Below are positions 23,392 to 31,134 of a stretch of 34,305 nucleotides of DNA, piece by piece. Within the stretch, counting starts at the first letter, position 1; each line of letters begins with the position of its first letter. The stretch is from an uncultured Saprospiraceae bacterium (GTDB lineage Bacteria > Bacteroidota > Bacteroidia > Chitinophagales > Saprospiraceae). Position numbers and translations under genes: made by a program. The stretch spans positions 1 through 34,305 of the forward strand of contig CALDTK010000240.1 in assembly GCA_937924035.1 (NCBI GenBank). Direction: 5' to 3'. The notes under the pieces are model-generated. The model saw only the letters and a program-made list of their open reading frames with translations, was not told the origin of the DNA and made no database searches.

Positions 23392-24390
23392 TTAGTAAAA
23401 GCTTCGGTAATCACGAAGCCATTGCTGGAGCTGCTGTTTCTGCACAGTCTGTATGCCTCCAGGTCGTTGAGTGACCCAGTAATTGGTGAATGGACCGTCA
23501 ACATCAACTGTACCATCATTCTTAAGTCCGTGGGCTGGCACTAGGCTCATCTCTTGCACTTCACCCGATGTTTCGACTAACCGAAGCTCAACAAAAGGAA
23601 CAAGTGATTGGATACTGTCTTTGACAGGATTTTCATTTTCACGGCGGAAAAGAGGAACGTAACTAAAGCCTTCCAGATAGCTTTCCAACAATCGCTGTTT
23701 TGGAGCACTGTTAGCTATTTCGACAAGCTCACTTTCGGCCTTTAATTGCAAGGTGTCTCCTACCCTTCTGATGCTGAAACCACTTCCCTTTTGTCGAGGA
23801 TAATTGATCTCAACAGACTCGATTTCTTCAGGTGGAATTGCCAGCCAATCTCTTGAGCGCCAGTCTTCAATCGAACGTAAATCAAACAGTGGACGTATCG
23901 TTCCGGTCATCCCAGGCAATTTCATCGCATAGGGCTGATTCTGGCCTTCGATCATCACAAAGCTCGCTCGATCATCTTGAGTACCTGGGCCTATAATCCA
24001 ACTTCTTAAACGCTGATCTTCAGCATTGTAAGCTTCAACTTTGATTCCATCAGTCTTCATGGCCTCAAAAATCATTTCATTCATCGTTTCAGGTGGAATG
24101 TGATCGATACGAAGTTTTGAAAAGGTGTTCAAGACCTGATCCATGATGGTGACCGAAGCTTTTACGCTGTCATTAATCATCCATCCACCGTCTTTTTGCT
24201 TGGTGAGGTTCATAGTTCTACCCTGAAGGTCTGCTATGAAGACCCGGCTGATAGAAGTCTCGTCTTTAATTGAAAACTCCCGATCAGGATAAGCTGCAGC
24301 TTTTACTTCTGATTCCTGCCGCTGCAAAAACCAAAAGAGTCCTAGTAGAACGGCCAAGAGGGCAACTAGCCAGAGAAGTGATTTATTCAT
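23392..24390 (-). CDS. DUF4340 domain protein linked to the GldFG transporter
   Basis: The 332 residues have one N-terminal membrane helix (5-22) and a periplasmic beta-rich region with two DUF4340-like units (about 40-150 and 165-320). Segments include FSIKDETSISRVFIADLQG, WMINDSVKAS and WRSRDWLAIPPEEIESVEIN, where the last is the typical strand and turn of the second unit. DUF4340 genes often follow ABC-2 permease and GldG-like genes, and the product is assumed to be an accessory subunit in the periplasm. The ATG overlaps the gldG stop by four bases (ATGA), so it is translationally coupled to gldG. Confidence 0.85.
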   Translation of the reverse strand: MNKSLLWLVALLAVLLGLFWFLQRQESEVKAAAYPDREFSIKDETSISRVFIADLQGRTMNLTKQKDGGWMINDSVKASVTIMDQVLNTFSKLRIDHIPPETMNEMIFEAMKTDGIKVEAYNAEDQRLRSWIIGPGTQDDRASFVMIEGQNQPYAMKLPGMTGTIRPLFDLRSIEDWRSRDWLAIPPEEIESVEINYPRQKGSGFSIRRVGDTLQLKAESELVEIANSAPKQRLLESYLEGFSYVPLFRRENENPVKDSIQSLVPFVELRLVETSGEVQEMSLVPAHGLKNDGTVDVDGPFTNYWVTQRPGGIQTVQKQQLQQWLRDYRSFY

Positions 24391-26081
24391 GAGCGAGCGT
24401 ATCGTCTGCGGCGAAGGTAATTATACCCTAGCCCAAACAAACCTAGTATTAACAGCGGCAAGCCGACATTGAGGGCTTGCCAGAAGGTTTTCTCTTCTCT
24501 TGCACGTGCACCATCGAGTAAGCGGAGCTTCACCTCTCTGTTGCGAGCACTGATTACCCCACTTTCATCAAAAAGATATTCAAGCGCATTGAGCATGAAA
24601 CTCTTATTATCAAAAACATACTGTTCAAATGGGTTTAGACCTAGCGGCTTAAAAGCACCTTGCTCTGGATTGATCTGATTCTTTGCAATATCCCCGTCAG
24701 CGATAACAATCATGCGCGATTCCACGCTTTGTGGCTGAAATTCTTGGCCAATGCTTGCAAGCGATTGAGCAAAATCTGACCCAACCCTGTTTTCGTAAAG
24801 CGACGAAAATTGACCTTCCATCAAGACGGCGATTGGAAATGGCCCTTTATTATATCGTTCTAGTTCAGGTTCATATCGGGCATCTTCAAGATTGACGCGG
24901 ACTGGCGAAAACCGAACCAATGCGTTCTTTGTAGAGCTGAGCAGCATGTGTCGCCGGATCGGTAACTTCGTTCTTACCGTTGTGTCTATTTCACTCGGGA
25001 AAAACAAGTTAACCGGTTGCAAGCTCTTTGTGATCGGGTGCGTCGGATTAGGATTAGCTAAGACGTGGTAAGGCCATGGACGCAAATCAAATTGCGCTGC
25101 GTTTCCTACCTGACCGACAACGATTGGAACTTTGGTCGACTGTACATCGAGCACCAAATTGGGCTCAATCCGAATGCCATACTTAAATAGCATATCGTCG
25201 AGATTGAGTTCGTAATCATTTGGAATAAAAGCTCCTCTTCCCTGCAATGAATCCAAGTTGATTTGCAATCGATCAAGCATCCAAATAACGCGACCGCCTC
25301 GCATAATGTACTGATCTAGTAAAAACTTCTCACGTTCATTGAAGGCCCCACGAGGCTTTGCTATGAGGAGCGCACCTATTTGATCAGGACCAAACGGAGG
25401 CATAGTGTCCAAGCGCAAACGACCTATGTTATAGTAAGGCGAAAGACTTATGTTCAGATCTCTAGTCTGTAATTCATTCAACTCGCCATGGCCTTCAACG
25501 TAGGCAATGAGTGGACGTTTGGTGCGGAGGAGTTTCTGGACAGCATTGGCAAACTTGTACTCCAATAGGCTGATGGAGTTGTTGACGGCGACGTCAGGAC
25601 TTTGACCAGGAACGTTATTCTCTAGAAGATTAACAAGAGCGGTTTGGCTCTTGTACGAAACGATAGCATAAGGATAAAGTAACCTATCCGAACGTCCATC
25701 TTTTTCTTGAACTTGAAAATTGATCGGCTTAATGCCCTTATCTGAAAGCAGTTTCCTGTTCTCATTTACTTCTGCTATCGATCCTTCATTCGGATTAGTA
25801 AAGCCGTATTCTATTTGACCGTTGATGTTGGAGAAATCTCGAAGCATTTCCTCAGTTTCATCTCTTAGCCTCTTGAAGCCAGCAGGAAATTCACCTTCTA
25901 GTAGCACTTCAATGAAAACAGGATCCTCGACCTTAGCAAGGATGTTTTCGGTGGCCGAAGTCATCGTAAATCTTTTCTCTTCAGTGAGGTCGATGCGCGC
26001 TGGTATGTAGCCAGCAACAAGATTCACTGCAATAAGAATTGCTGTAATGATGACCCATTGTATGCTATCTACTTTCTTCAT
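24387..26081 (-). CDS. gldG: Gliding motility ABC transporter component GldG
   Basis: GldG is the auxiliary membrane-anchored periplasmic subunit of the GldAFG transporter. The 564 residues have an N-terminal helix (about 9-27), a large soluble region and a C-terminal helix (about 537-556) followed by a basic tail (YLRRRRYARS), placing the bulk outside the inner membrane. Family features are visible: DLTEEKRFTMTSATENIL (31-48), FKRLRDETEEMLRDFS, YVEGHGELNELQ, and GGRVIWMLDRLQINLD in the ABC_transp_aux region. In Flavobacterium johnsoniae GldA, GldF and GldG were reported to be required for gliding. The gene overlaps gldF and the DUF4340 gene by four bases each. Confidence 0.93.
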   Translation of the reverse strand: MKKVDSIQWVIITAILIAVNLVAGYIPARIDLTEEKRFTMTSATENILAKVEDPVFIEVLLEGEFPAGFKRLRDETEEMLRDFSNINGQIEYGFTNPNEGSIAEVNENRKLLSDKGIKPINFQVQEKDGRSDRLLYPYAIVSYKSQTALVNLLENNVPGQSPDVAVNNSISLLEYKFANAVQKLLRTKRPLIAYVEGHGELNELQTRDLNISLSPYYNIGRLRLDTMPPFGPDQIGALLIAKPRGAFNEREKFLLDQYIMRGGRVIWMLDRLQINLDSLQGRGAFIPNDYELNLDDMLFKYGIRIEPNLVLDVQSTKVPIVVGQVGNAAQFDLRPWPYHVLANPNPTHPITKSLQPVNLFFPSEIDTTVRTKLPIRRHMLLSSTKNALVRFSPVRVNLEDARYEPELERYNKGPFPIAVLMEGQFSSLYENRVGSDFAQSLASIGQEFQPQSVESRMIVIADGDIAKNQINPEQGAFKPLGLNPFEQYVFDNKSFMLNALEYLFDESGVISARNREVKLRLLDGARAREEKTFWQALNVGLPLLILGLFGLGYNYLRRRRYARS

Positions 26082-26809
26082 GCTCGTTGCTTTTTAAGAA
26101 CAAGCGTTGTGGTGAAGAGAAACCATCCAGCAACCGTGAGGAAATAGATGATATCTGGCACCAAGATCAAGCCTCTACTAATTGATCGATAGTGGTATTC
26201 GATTCCTAGTTTTTGAACGATGTTATCTAGACTTCCGACGAAAACTGGAAGGTTGCTCAAATACTGAAATCCAAAATGGACTAGGAAACACAAAAGAGCT
26301 GCAAGTAGGAATCCAACAATTTGGTTTTGCGAAAGCGAAGAAGCAAACATCCCAATGGCGCAGAAAATACTAGCTAAAAATAACAAACCGAGATACGAGC
26401 CGATAATGGCACCGCTATCTAAATTTCCTTTAGGACTTCCGAGCTCATAGACCGTGTAGTAGTATACAAAGGTTGGCAAAATGGCCAAAGCACTAAGTGC
26501 TACGCAAGCAAAATACTTTCCCAGTACAATCTGGAGGGGCGTAAGTGGCTTCGTGAGCAGTAGCTCTAAGGTTCGTTGTTGGCGCTCTTCCGCCAATGAA
26601 CCCATCGTAATCGCAGGAATCAGGATGAGGAATACCCAAGGCGCGATTTCAAACAACTGATCGAGCGTTGCAAAATTGTAGCTGAGCAAGCTCGTGTCTG
26701 GAAACACAAAGAGTATGAGACCTAGCAATACGAGAAAGACTCCGATGGCTAGGTAACCAATAAGGCTACTGAGAAAGCCGAGGAGTTCTTTGCGAAATAC
26801 ACTTCCCAT
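26078..26809 (-). CDS. gldF: Gliding motility ABC transporter permease GldF
   Basis: The 243-residue permease of the ABC-2 type has about six membrane helices, beginning MGSVFRKELLGFLSSLIGYL. The conserved cytoplasmic segment MGSLAEERQQRTLELLLTKPLTPLQIVLGKY couples it to the ATPase. It probably pairs with GldA and GldG. A longer frame starts at 26851 inside the end of gldA, but the ATG at 26809, two bases after the last base of the gldA stop codon, gives the usual family N-terminus and length, so I chose it. The end overlaps gldG by four bases. Confidence 0.93.
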   Translation of the reverse strand: MGSVFRKELLGFLSSLIGYLAIGVFLVLLGLILFVFPDTSLLSYNFATLDQLFEIAPWVFLILIPAITMGSLAEERQQRTLELLLTKPLTPLQIVLGKYFACVALSALAILPTFVYYYTVYELGSPKGNLDSGAIIGSYLGLLFLASIFCAIGMFASSLSQNQIVGFLLAALLCFLVHFGFQYLSNLPVFVGSLDNIVQKLGIEYHYRSISRGLILVPDIIYFLTVAGWFLFTTTLVLKKQRA

Positions 26810-26810
26810 C

Positions 26811-27725
26811 TTAGGCTGTAATTCGTTGTTGAGTAATGGCCTGGAAAGCATCTTCTACAGAAGTTTCCTCTTGGCGTAGTTCAAGAAGGCCCCAGTTTTG
26901 ATCGATACAGAGTTGAGCCAAAATGGGTCTGATTTCGGCCTTTGCATTTACGCTAAGGCGGGCCCTGTTACCATTTACTACAGACCGTTCTACGCCTTTT
27001 ATTTGATTGATCATGGAAGCATTGATTGAGCGCTGACAATTAAGATGGACGATAACCTCTCCTGCCAACCGACTTTGCAGGCGTTCTATCGGATCATCAG
27101 CAACAAGCTTACCTTTATTAATAATAAGTACTCGCTTACAAAGTGCTTGCACCTCCTGCATGATGTGCGTACTCAAAAGAACAACCTTGGATTCGCCCAT
27201 CTTCCGAATCACTTCCCGAATCTCACTGAGTTGATTCGGATCAAGACCACTTGTTGGTTCATCTAGAATTAAGATTGGTGGATCATGTATGAGTGCTTGA
27301 GCTAGCCCCACACGTTGGCGATATCCTTTTGATAGGGCACCTATCTGCTTTCCTAGTTCAGGAGCTAGACCTACTAACTCCACTACTCTTTCGATGGCTT
27401 GCTTCGGTTGCTTAAGTTTGTGCACACCAGCGATAAATCCTAAGTATTCACGGATGAACATCTGCGTGTACAGAGGATTGTGCTCCGGAAGATACCCGAT
27501 CATTGATCGTTGTTCAGGATTAGTAGGCCAAGCAGGCTTTCCATCAATTTGAATACTTCCAGACGTAGGTTCTAAAAAGCCAGTAATCATGCGCATTGTC
27601 GTTGACTTCCCTGCACCGTTAGGTCCGAGGAATCCCGTAATGCCTACACCAGCAGTGAAGCTGACGTCATCTACTGCGCGTTGCGTACCAAAAGTCTTAG
27701 AAAGCTTGTCGAGAACGATCTCCAT
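26811..27725 (-). CDS. gldA: Gliding motility ABC transporter ATP-binding protein GldA
   Basis: GldA supplies ATP hydrolysis for the GldF/GldG membrane complex. The 304 residues carry Walker A GPNGAGKST (34-42), Q-loop near the YLPEHNPLY segment (78-86), signature LSKGYRQRVGLAQ (131-143), Walker B ILILDEP (151-157) followed by TSGLDPNQ, and the switch His in LLSTHIM. A C-terminal extension (about 220-304) is typical of drug/gliding-type ATPases. The signature LSKGYRQRVGLA and its place before gldF-gldG separate it from general ABC exporters. It is the first gene of the gldA-gldF-gldG-DUF4340 cluster. Confidence 0.94.
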   Translation of the reverse strand: MEIVLDKLSKTFGTQRAVDDVSFTAGVGITGFLGPNGAGKSTTMRMITGFLEPTSGSIQIDGKPAWPTNPEQRSMIGYLPEHNPLYTQMFIREYLGFIAGVHKLKQPKQAIERVVELVGLAPELGKQIGALSKGYRQRVGLAQALIHDPPILILDEPTSGLDPNQLSEIREVIRKMGESKVVLLSTHIMQEVQALCKRVLIINKGKLVADDPIERLQSRLAGEVIVHLNCQRSINASMINQIKGVERSVVNGNRARLSVNAKAEIRPILAQLCIDQNWGLLELRQEETSVEDAFQAITQQRITA

Positions 27726-27732
27726 GCAAGGG

Positions 27733-27740
27733 CAAACTTA
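27733..27740 (-). promoter_or_regulatory. Possible -7 promoter element for the gldA operon
   Basis: Read on the minus strand, TAAGTTTG is a perfect match to TAnnTTTG. It ends eight bases before the gldA ATG at 27725, so transcription would start at or just before the start codon, giving an almost leaderless message. No TTG was found at the usual -33 distance, which lowers confidence. Confidence 0.35.
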
Positions 27741-27887
27741 TGGTTCTTAGACGTTTTTGATGTATAGCGTTAGCAGTTCGTCGAGAACGCGACCAACTCT
27801 TCTTGTCGATTAGCATTACGTCACTTTAACTTATCTATCCTTCCTTCAGCAAATCCAAGCATGGGATTTGTGTGTTATCCTTGTATT

Positions 27888-28937
27888 ATGAAAAGATTCG
27901 GATTCACACTCGTCCTACTTTCAGGCTTTGTTTTCGCGCAAGCTTGCTCTAACATTGATAATACGCCAACTGCCGAGACAACTGTTTCAGCTGTCGCCAA
28001 AACAATCGAGCCTACTCCTAAAGTACTCCTTGAGGAAAATAATAAGGCCATTGCTAGTCCAGTAATCACTGATGAAGTGACAGCTACACCTTCTACTTCT
28101 AAAAAAGCTGTTACTCCAAAACAGGATGGTCTTGAAGTCGAAAGCACTTCAACCCCACTTGCTCAAGTCAAGGAAGTTCAAAATAATGAGCAACCTGCCG
28201 TGGTAAACTCTTCCGTGAAAGTTGAAGCTGAAATTCAACCTATTCCTTCCACGGAAGAACTTGTAGAAACAGAAACATCTGAACTAGAATCTGCTTCTGG
28301 GGCACCTTCACATGCTGTTTTTTCTGGACTTTTAAAAGAGAACGTGTCTCGTGGAAAAGTGAATTACGAAGGATTGAAAAAGAATCAGGCTACATTAAAA
28401 AGCTACATCGAGATGCTGGGCGCAAACGCTCCGGGAGATGATTGGTCTCGCAATGAGAAATTGGCCTACTGGATCAACGCCTACAACGCTGTGACGATCA
28501 ACCTAATTTTGGATAATTATCCAGTCAAAAGCATCACAGACTTATCAAATGGTAAGCCATGGGATAAAAAGATTGTAACCCTAGGTGGTAAATCGTATTC
28601 CCTAAATCAAATTGAAAACGATATCATTCGTCCTAGATTCAATGAGCCACGTATTCACTTTGCCGTCAATTGCGCTGCAATTTCCTGTCCGCCAATTCGA
28701 AATGAAGCTTTCGTGGCGAGTAAACTAGACGAGCAACTTGACGAGCAGACAAGAAGCTTCCTAAAAAATGAAGCCTTTAATGCACTTAATGGTAAAACCT
28801 TCCGCGCGAGTAAAATTTTCGATTGGTATGGTGAGGATTTTGGCGACCTAAATGCCTTCATTTCTAAGTACACGAACCTCCCAGCCGACGCAACGATTGA
28901 GTTTGTCGATTATAATTGGGCACTCAACAAGCAATAG
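27888..28937 (+). CDS. DUF547 domain lipoprotein
   Basis: The 349-residue product begins MKRFGFTLVLLSGFVFAQAC; Cys20 may be lipidated although Gln at -2 makes the lipobox imperfect. Residues 21-140 are a low-complexity Thr/Pro/Glu/Val/Ser-rich linker. A DUF547 domain fills about 142-330, with LAYWINAYNAVTINLIL, IHFAVNCAAISCPPI (Cys262 and Cys267) and SKIFDWYGEDF. DUF547 proteins share a papain-like or transglutaminase-like arrangement but their biochemical role is not settled. The longer frame from 27861 would put nine residues before the signal peptide, so the ATG at 27888 is preferred. The FAD oxidoreductase gene follows by three bases. Confidence 0.86.
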   Translation: MKRFGFTLVLLSGFVFAQACSNIDNTPTAETTVSAVAKTIEPTPKVLLEENNKAIASPVITDEVTATPSTSKKAVTPKQDGLEVESTSTPLAQVKEVQNNEQPAVVNSSVKVEAEIQPIPSTEELVETETSELESASGAPSHAVFSGLLKENVSRGKVNYEGLKKNQATLKSYIEMLGANAPGDDWSRNEKLAYWINAYNAVTINLILDNYPVKSITDLSNGKPWDKKIVTLGGKSYSLNQIENDIIRPRFNEPRIHFAVNCAAISCPPIRNEAFVASKLDEQLDEQTRSFLKNEAFNALNGKTFRASKIFDWYGEDFGDLNAFISKYTNLPADATIEFVDYNWALNKQ

Positions 28938-28940
28938 TTA

Positions 28941-30179
28941 ATGGATGCTGATATTATCGTCATTGGAGCTGGCGCATCTGGACTAATAGCTGCTTTAACT
29001 GCAATAGAAGAAGGTAAAAGCGTCATTCTTCTCGAGCGAGCCAACCAAGTTGGAGGTCGCCTTGCAACTGATCGTGAAGGCGGGTTTCAGTTTGACCATG
29101 GGTTCCAAGTCTTGCTTAACGCCTATCCAGCTATGAAAAAGTGGATAGACTTACCCGCACTTGAAACAAAGGCTTTTTCACCAGGCGCGCATATTCTGCT
29201 TCCAAAAGGAAAACGAACGACCATTGGTGATCCATTGAGGCAACCTAATATGTTGTTGCAAACGATAAAAAGTCCTGTTGGGAGTTTTGGCGATAAGCTC
29301 AAATTGCTAAAGCTCGTTAGGAAAGTGAAGTCTACCTCTTGTGAAAGACTATTTCAAGAGGCTGAAATGAGTACCGACGATTTTCTGAATCGCTGGGGAT
29401 TTTCCGCTGATATGATCAATCTGTTTTTTAGACCTTTTTACGGAGGCATCTTCCTCGAACGTGATCTGATGACGTCCAATCGGATGTTCCTCTTTACGTT
29501 CAAGATGTTTGCTGAAGGACAGGCTGTTTTGCCGAAAGGCGGACTACAAGCTGTAGCTCAGCAATTGGCAGATCGACTTCCTTCAAACGTGTTGAAGCTT
29601 TCTACTTCTGTAAATCAGATTTCGCAGAAGAGCGACTATGTAGAAGTTGATACAAGCACTGGTAAGTTCTCAGCTTCAAAGGTGATCAATGCGACCTCTC
29701 CTCCTACTGATTTTAGGCATCCTAAGCCTGATTGGGAGAGTACAATCAATGTGTACTTTACTACGACCGACACCTCGCTCCCTAAAAACTTGATCACATT
29801 GCTACCTGGAGGTTGTCCTGTCAATAATGTGGCAATTCTGGATGGACCTCAGCCTTCTTATGCGCCCGCAGGACAACATCTTATCAGCGTTACACTTTTT
29901 GCCAAGACGGGTAAATCATTTGAATTTTACGCAGACCAAGTGATGAAGTCTTTGGAGCCTTGGTTGGCCGACGAGTTACAGAAATGGAAAGCATTGCGGC
30001 ATTATGATATTCCTTTTGCCTTACCCTCGAGTCGTCATGTGACATGGGAAGATGATGCAAGTACTTGGGGCTCTCAAATCATCCAAACTGGGGACTGGAG
30101 GCTTCATCCGAGTTTGCAGGGTGCGATGATGGCTGGGCAGCTAGCTGGTAAGGGAGTGGCAGAGAAAGCAATCGTATAA
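28941..30179 (+). CDS. FAD-dependent amine oxidase / phytoene-desaturase-like oxidoreductase
   Basis: The 412 residues form a flavin oxidoreductase. The FAD-binding Rossmann motif is VIGAGASGLIAAL (Gly9, 11, 14), followed by ILLERANQVGGRLATD (E32 for the ribose and the GGR motif at 38-40) and FDHGFQVL. The C-terminal FAD motif is IIQTGDWRLHPSLQGAMMAGQLAG (about 378-401). This layout is typical of the amine oxidase, protoporphyrinogen oxidase and phytoene desaturase superfamily; the substrate cannot be deduced, and the neighbours give no pathway. There is no signal peptide, so it is cytosolic. The start lies three bases after the DUF547 stop, so the two form an operon. Confidence 0.88.
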   Translation: MDADIIVIGAGASGLIAALTAIEEGKSVILLERANQVGGRLATDREGGFQFDHGFQVLLNAYPAMKKWIDLPALETKAFSPGAHILLPKGKRTTIGDPLRQPNMLLQTIKSPVGSFGDKLKLLKLVRKVKSTSCERLFQEAEMSTDDFLNRWGFSADMINLFFRPFYGGIFLERDLMTSNRMFLFTFKMFAEGQAVLPKGGLQAVAQQLADRLPSNVLKLSTSVNQISQKSDYVEVDTSTGKFSASKVINATSPPTDFRHPKPDWESTINVYFTTTDTSLPKNLITLLPGGCPVNNVAILDGPQPSYAPAGQHLISVTLFAKTGKSFEFYADQVMKSLEPWLADELQKWKALRHYDIPFALPSSRHVTWEDDASTWGSQIIQTGDWRLHPSLQGAMMAGQLAGKGVAEKAIV

Positions 30180-30213
30180 AAAAACAGGCACCCGACATGG
30201 AGTCAGGTGCCTG
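30178..30213 (-). terminator. Intrinsic terminator of the kbp-like gene, overlapping the FAD gene's stop
   Basis: CAGGCACC at 30185-30192 pairs with GGTGCCTG at 30206-30213, with extra GAC/GTC pairs inside. On the minus strand the hairpin is followed by seven Ts (A run 30178-30184 on the plus strand), ending in the last bases of the FAD gene's TAA. There is no T tract on the plus-strand side, so it serves minus-strand transcripts. Confidence 0.8.
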
Positions 30214-30270
30214 GTAGAGACTGATTGTTGCCAACCTGTTTTGGATGACTTAGGCTTTCGCCAAAACTGA

Positions 30271-30783
30271 TTACTTCTTAGGGATGCGTAGCATTTGTCC
30301 TGGGTAAATCTTGTTAACGTCCTTAAGCATTGGCTTATTCGCTTCGAAGATTTCAGGATAGGCCATTGCGTTTCCGTAGAACTTCTTTGCAATCTTAGAG
30401 AGGCTATCGCCGCTCTTTACTTCGTAAAAATCTGCTTCTGGTTCTGGGTTAACAACTGTTACGCGATCATCTACCGTACAAATACCTGTAACATTACCGA
30501 GTGCAAGAATGATTTTTTCTTTGTGAGGCTGCTCCATCACTTGACCATAGATTGTAACCGCATCTTGATTAACAGTAAGGTCTAAGTTCTCGATTGGTAT
30601 TCCAGTACTATCTACAACTCCACGAAGAAGAACTCCACGCTGACGCTCTAACATTTCTGCCGCTTGGGCACTTGCTTGAGCTTCGGCTGCTGATTTTGCT
30701 GCAGCTGCTTTTACCGCTGCTTCGTCGTTGTCGCGGCCAAAGATTTTTGCTCCGGCATTCTTTAAAAAGGAGAATACTCCCAT
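30271..30783 (-). CDS. kbp: BON-LysM protein related to potassium-binding Kbp (YgaU)
   Basis: The 170 residues follow the layout of E. coli Kbp/YgaU: a start MGVFSFLKNAGAKIFG, a BON domain (about 50-110, TVNQDAVTIYGQV and IILALGNVTGICTVDDRV) and a C-terminal LysM domain (about 118-168, FYEVKSGDSLSKIAKKFYGN, then IFEANKPMLKDVNKIYPGQ). Kbp in E. coli binds potassium in the cytoplasm. An Ala-rich helix (about 21-46) inserted after the start makes this protein longer than the 149-residue E. coli one. A longer frame begins at 30855, but the ATG at 30783 gives the family N-terminus. There is no signal peptide. The gene is monocistronic and ends in a hairpin terminator. Confidence 0.9.
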   Translation of the reverse strand: MGVFSFLKNAGAKIFGRDNDEAAVKAAAAKSAAEAQASAQAAEMLERQRGVLLRGVVDSTGIPIENLDLTVNQDAVTIYGQVMEQPHKEKIILALGNVTGICTVDDRVTVVNPEPEADFYEVKSGDSLSKIAKKFYGNAMAYPEIFEANKPMLKDVNKIYPGQMLRIPKK

Positions 30784-31134
30784 GAGATTAGGTTTTAAGT
30801 GTGGCCGTAAGGTAACTTTTAGGATCAGATTTGAGCTGATAATCGTCCGAATCATCCTTTTGAATAGACAAAATTCATCGTTCAGAAGACAAATACGATC
30901 TGGCTTTCCCCAAAACTTGCCAAAAAGTTCTTTTCAGCCTACCCAATTAGGGCCAAAACATCCCAGAATACCAATACTCAAGCGATTATGCGCGTAAAAG
31001 TCTTTGACTATTTAATCTTATCGAACAAAACCTGCGCAACGTTCAGGTACATTCTCGTATCTTCGCGCCGCTTTTAACGTAAGATTTTATAATCTGCGAA
31101 TCAAAGTCGCACTCTCTACTGAAAACCGCATACT
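30784..31134. other. Divergent intergenic region between kbp and secDF
   Basis: These 351 bases lie between two divergent starts and hold no convincing gene. One possible plus-strand -7 element at 31058-31065 is listed separately. For kbp I found no TAnnTTTG match on the minus strand. Short frames across this stretch lack a start context or family likeness. Confidence 0.5.
31058..31065 (+). promoter_or_regulatory. Possible -7 promoter element for secDF
   Basis: TATCTTCG differs from TAnnTTTG by one base and lies 69 bases before the secDF ATG, giving a leader of about 60 bases. No clear TTG sits at the -33 distance, so this is tentative. Confidence 0.3.

Noticed and set aside
27876-27883. TATCCTTG as a -7 element for the DUF547 gene
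   Set aside because: It ends only four bases before the ATG at 27888, so transcription would start at or inside the start codon, and no -33 TTG was found.
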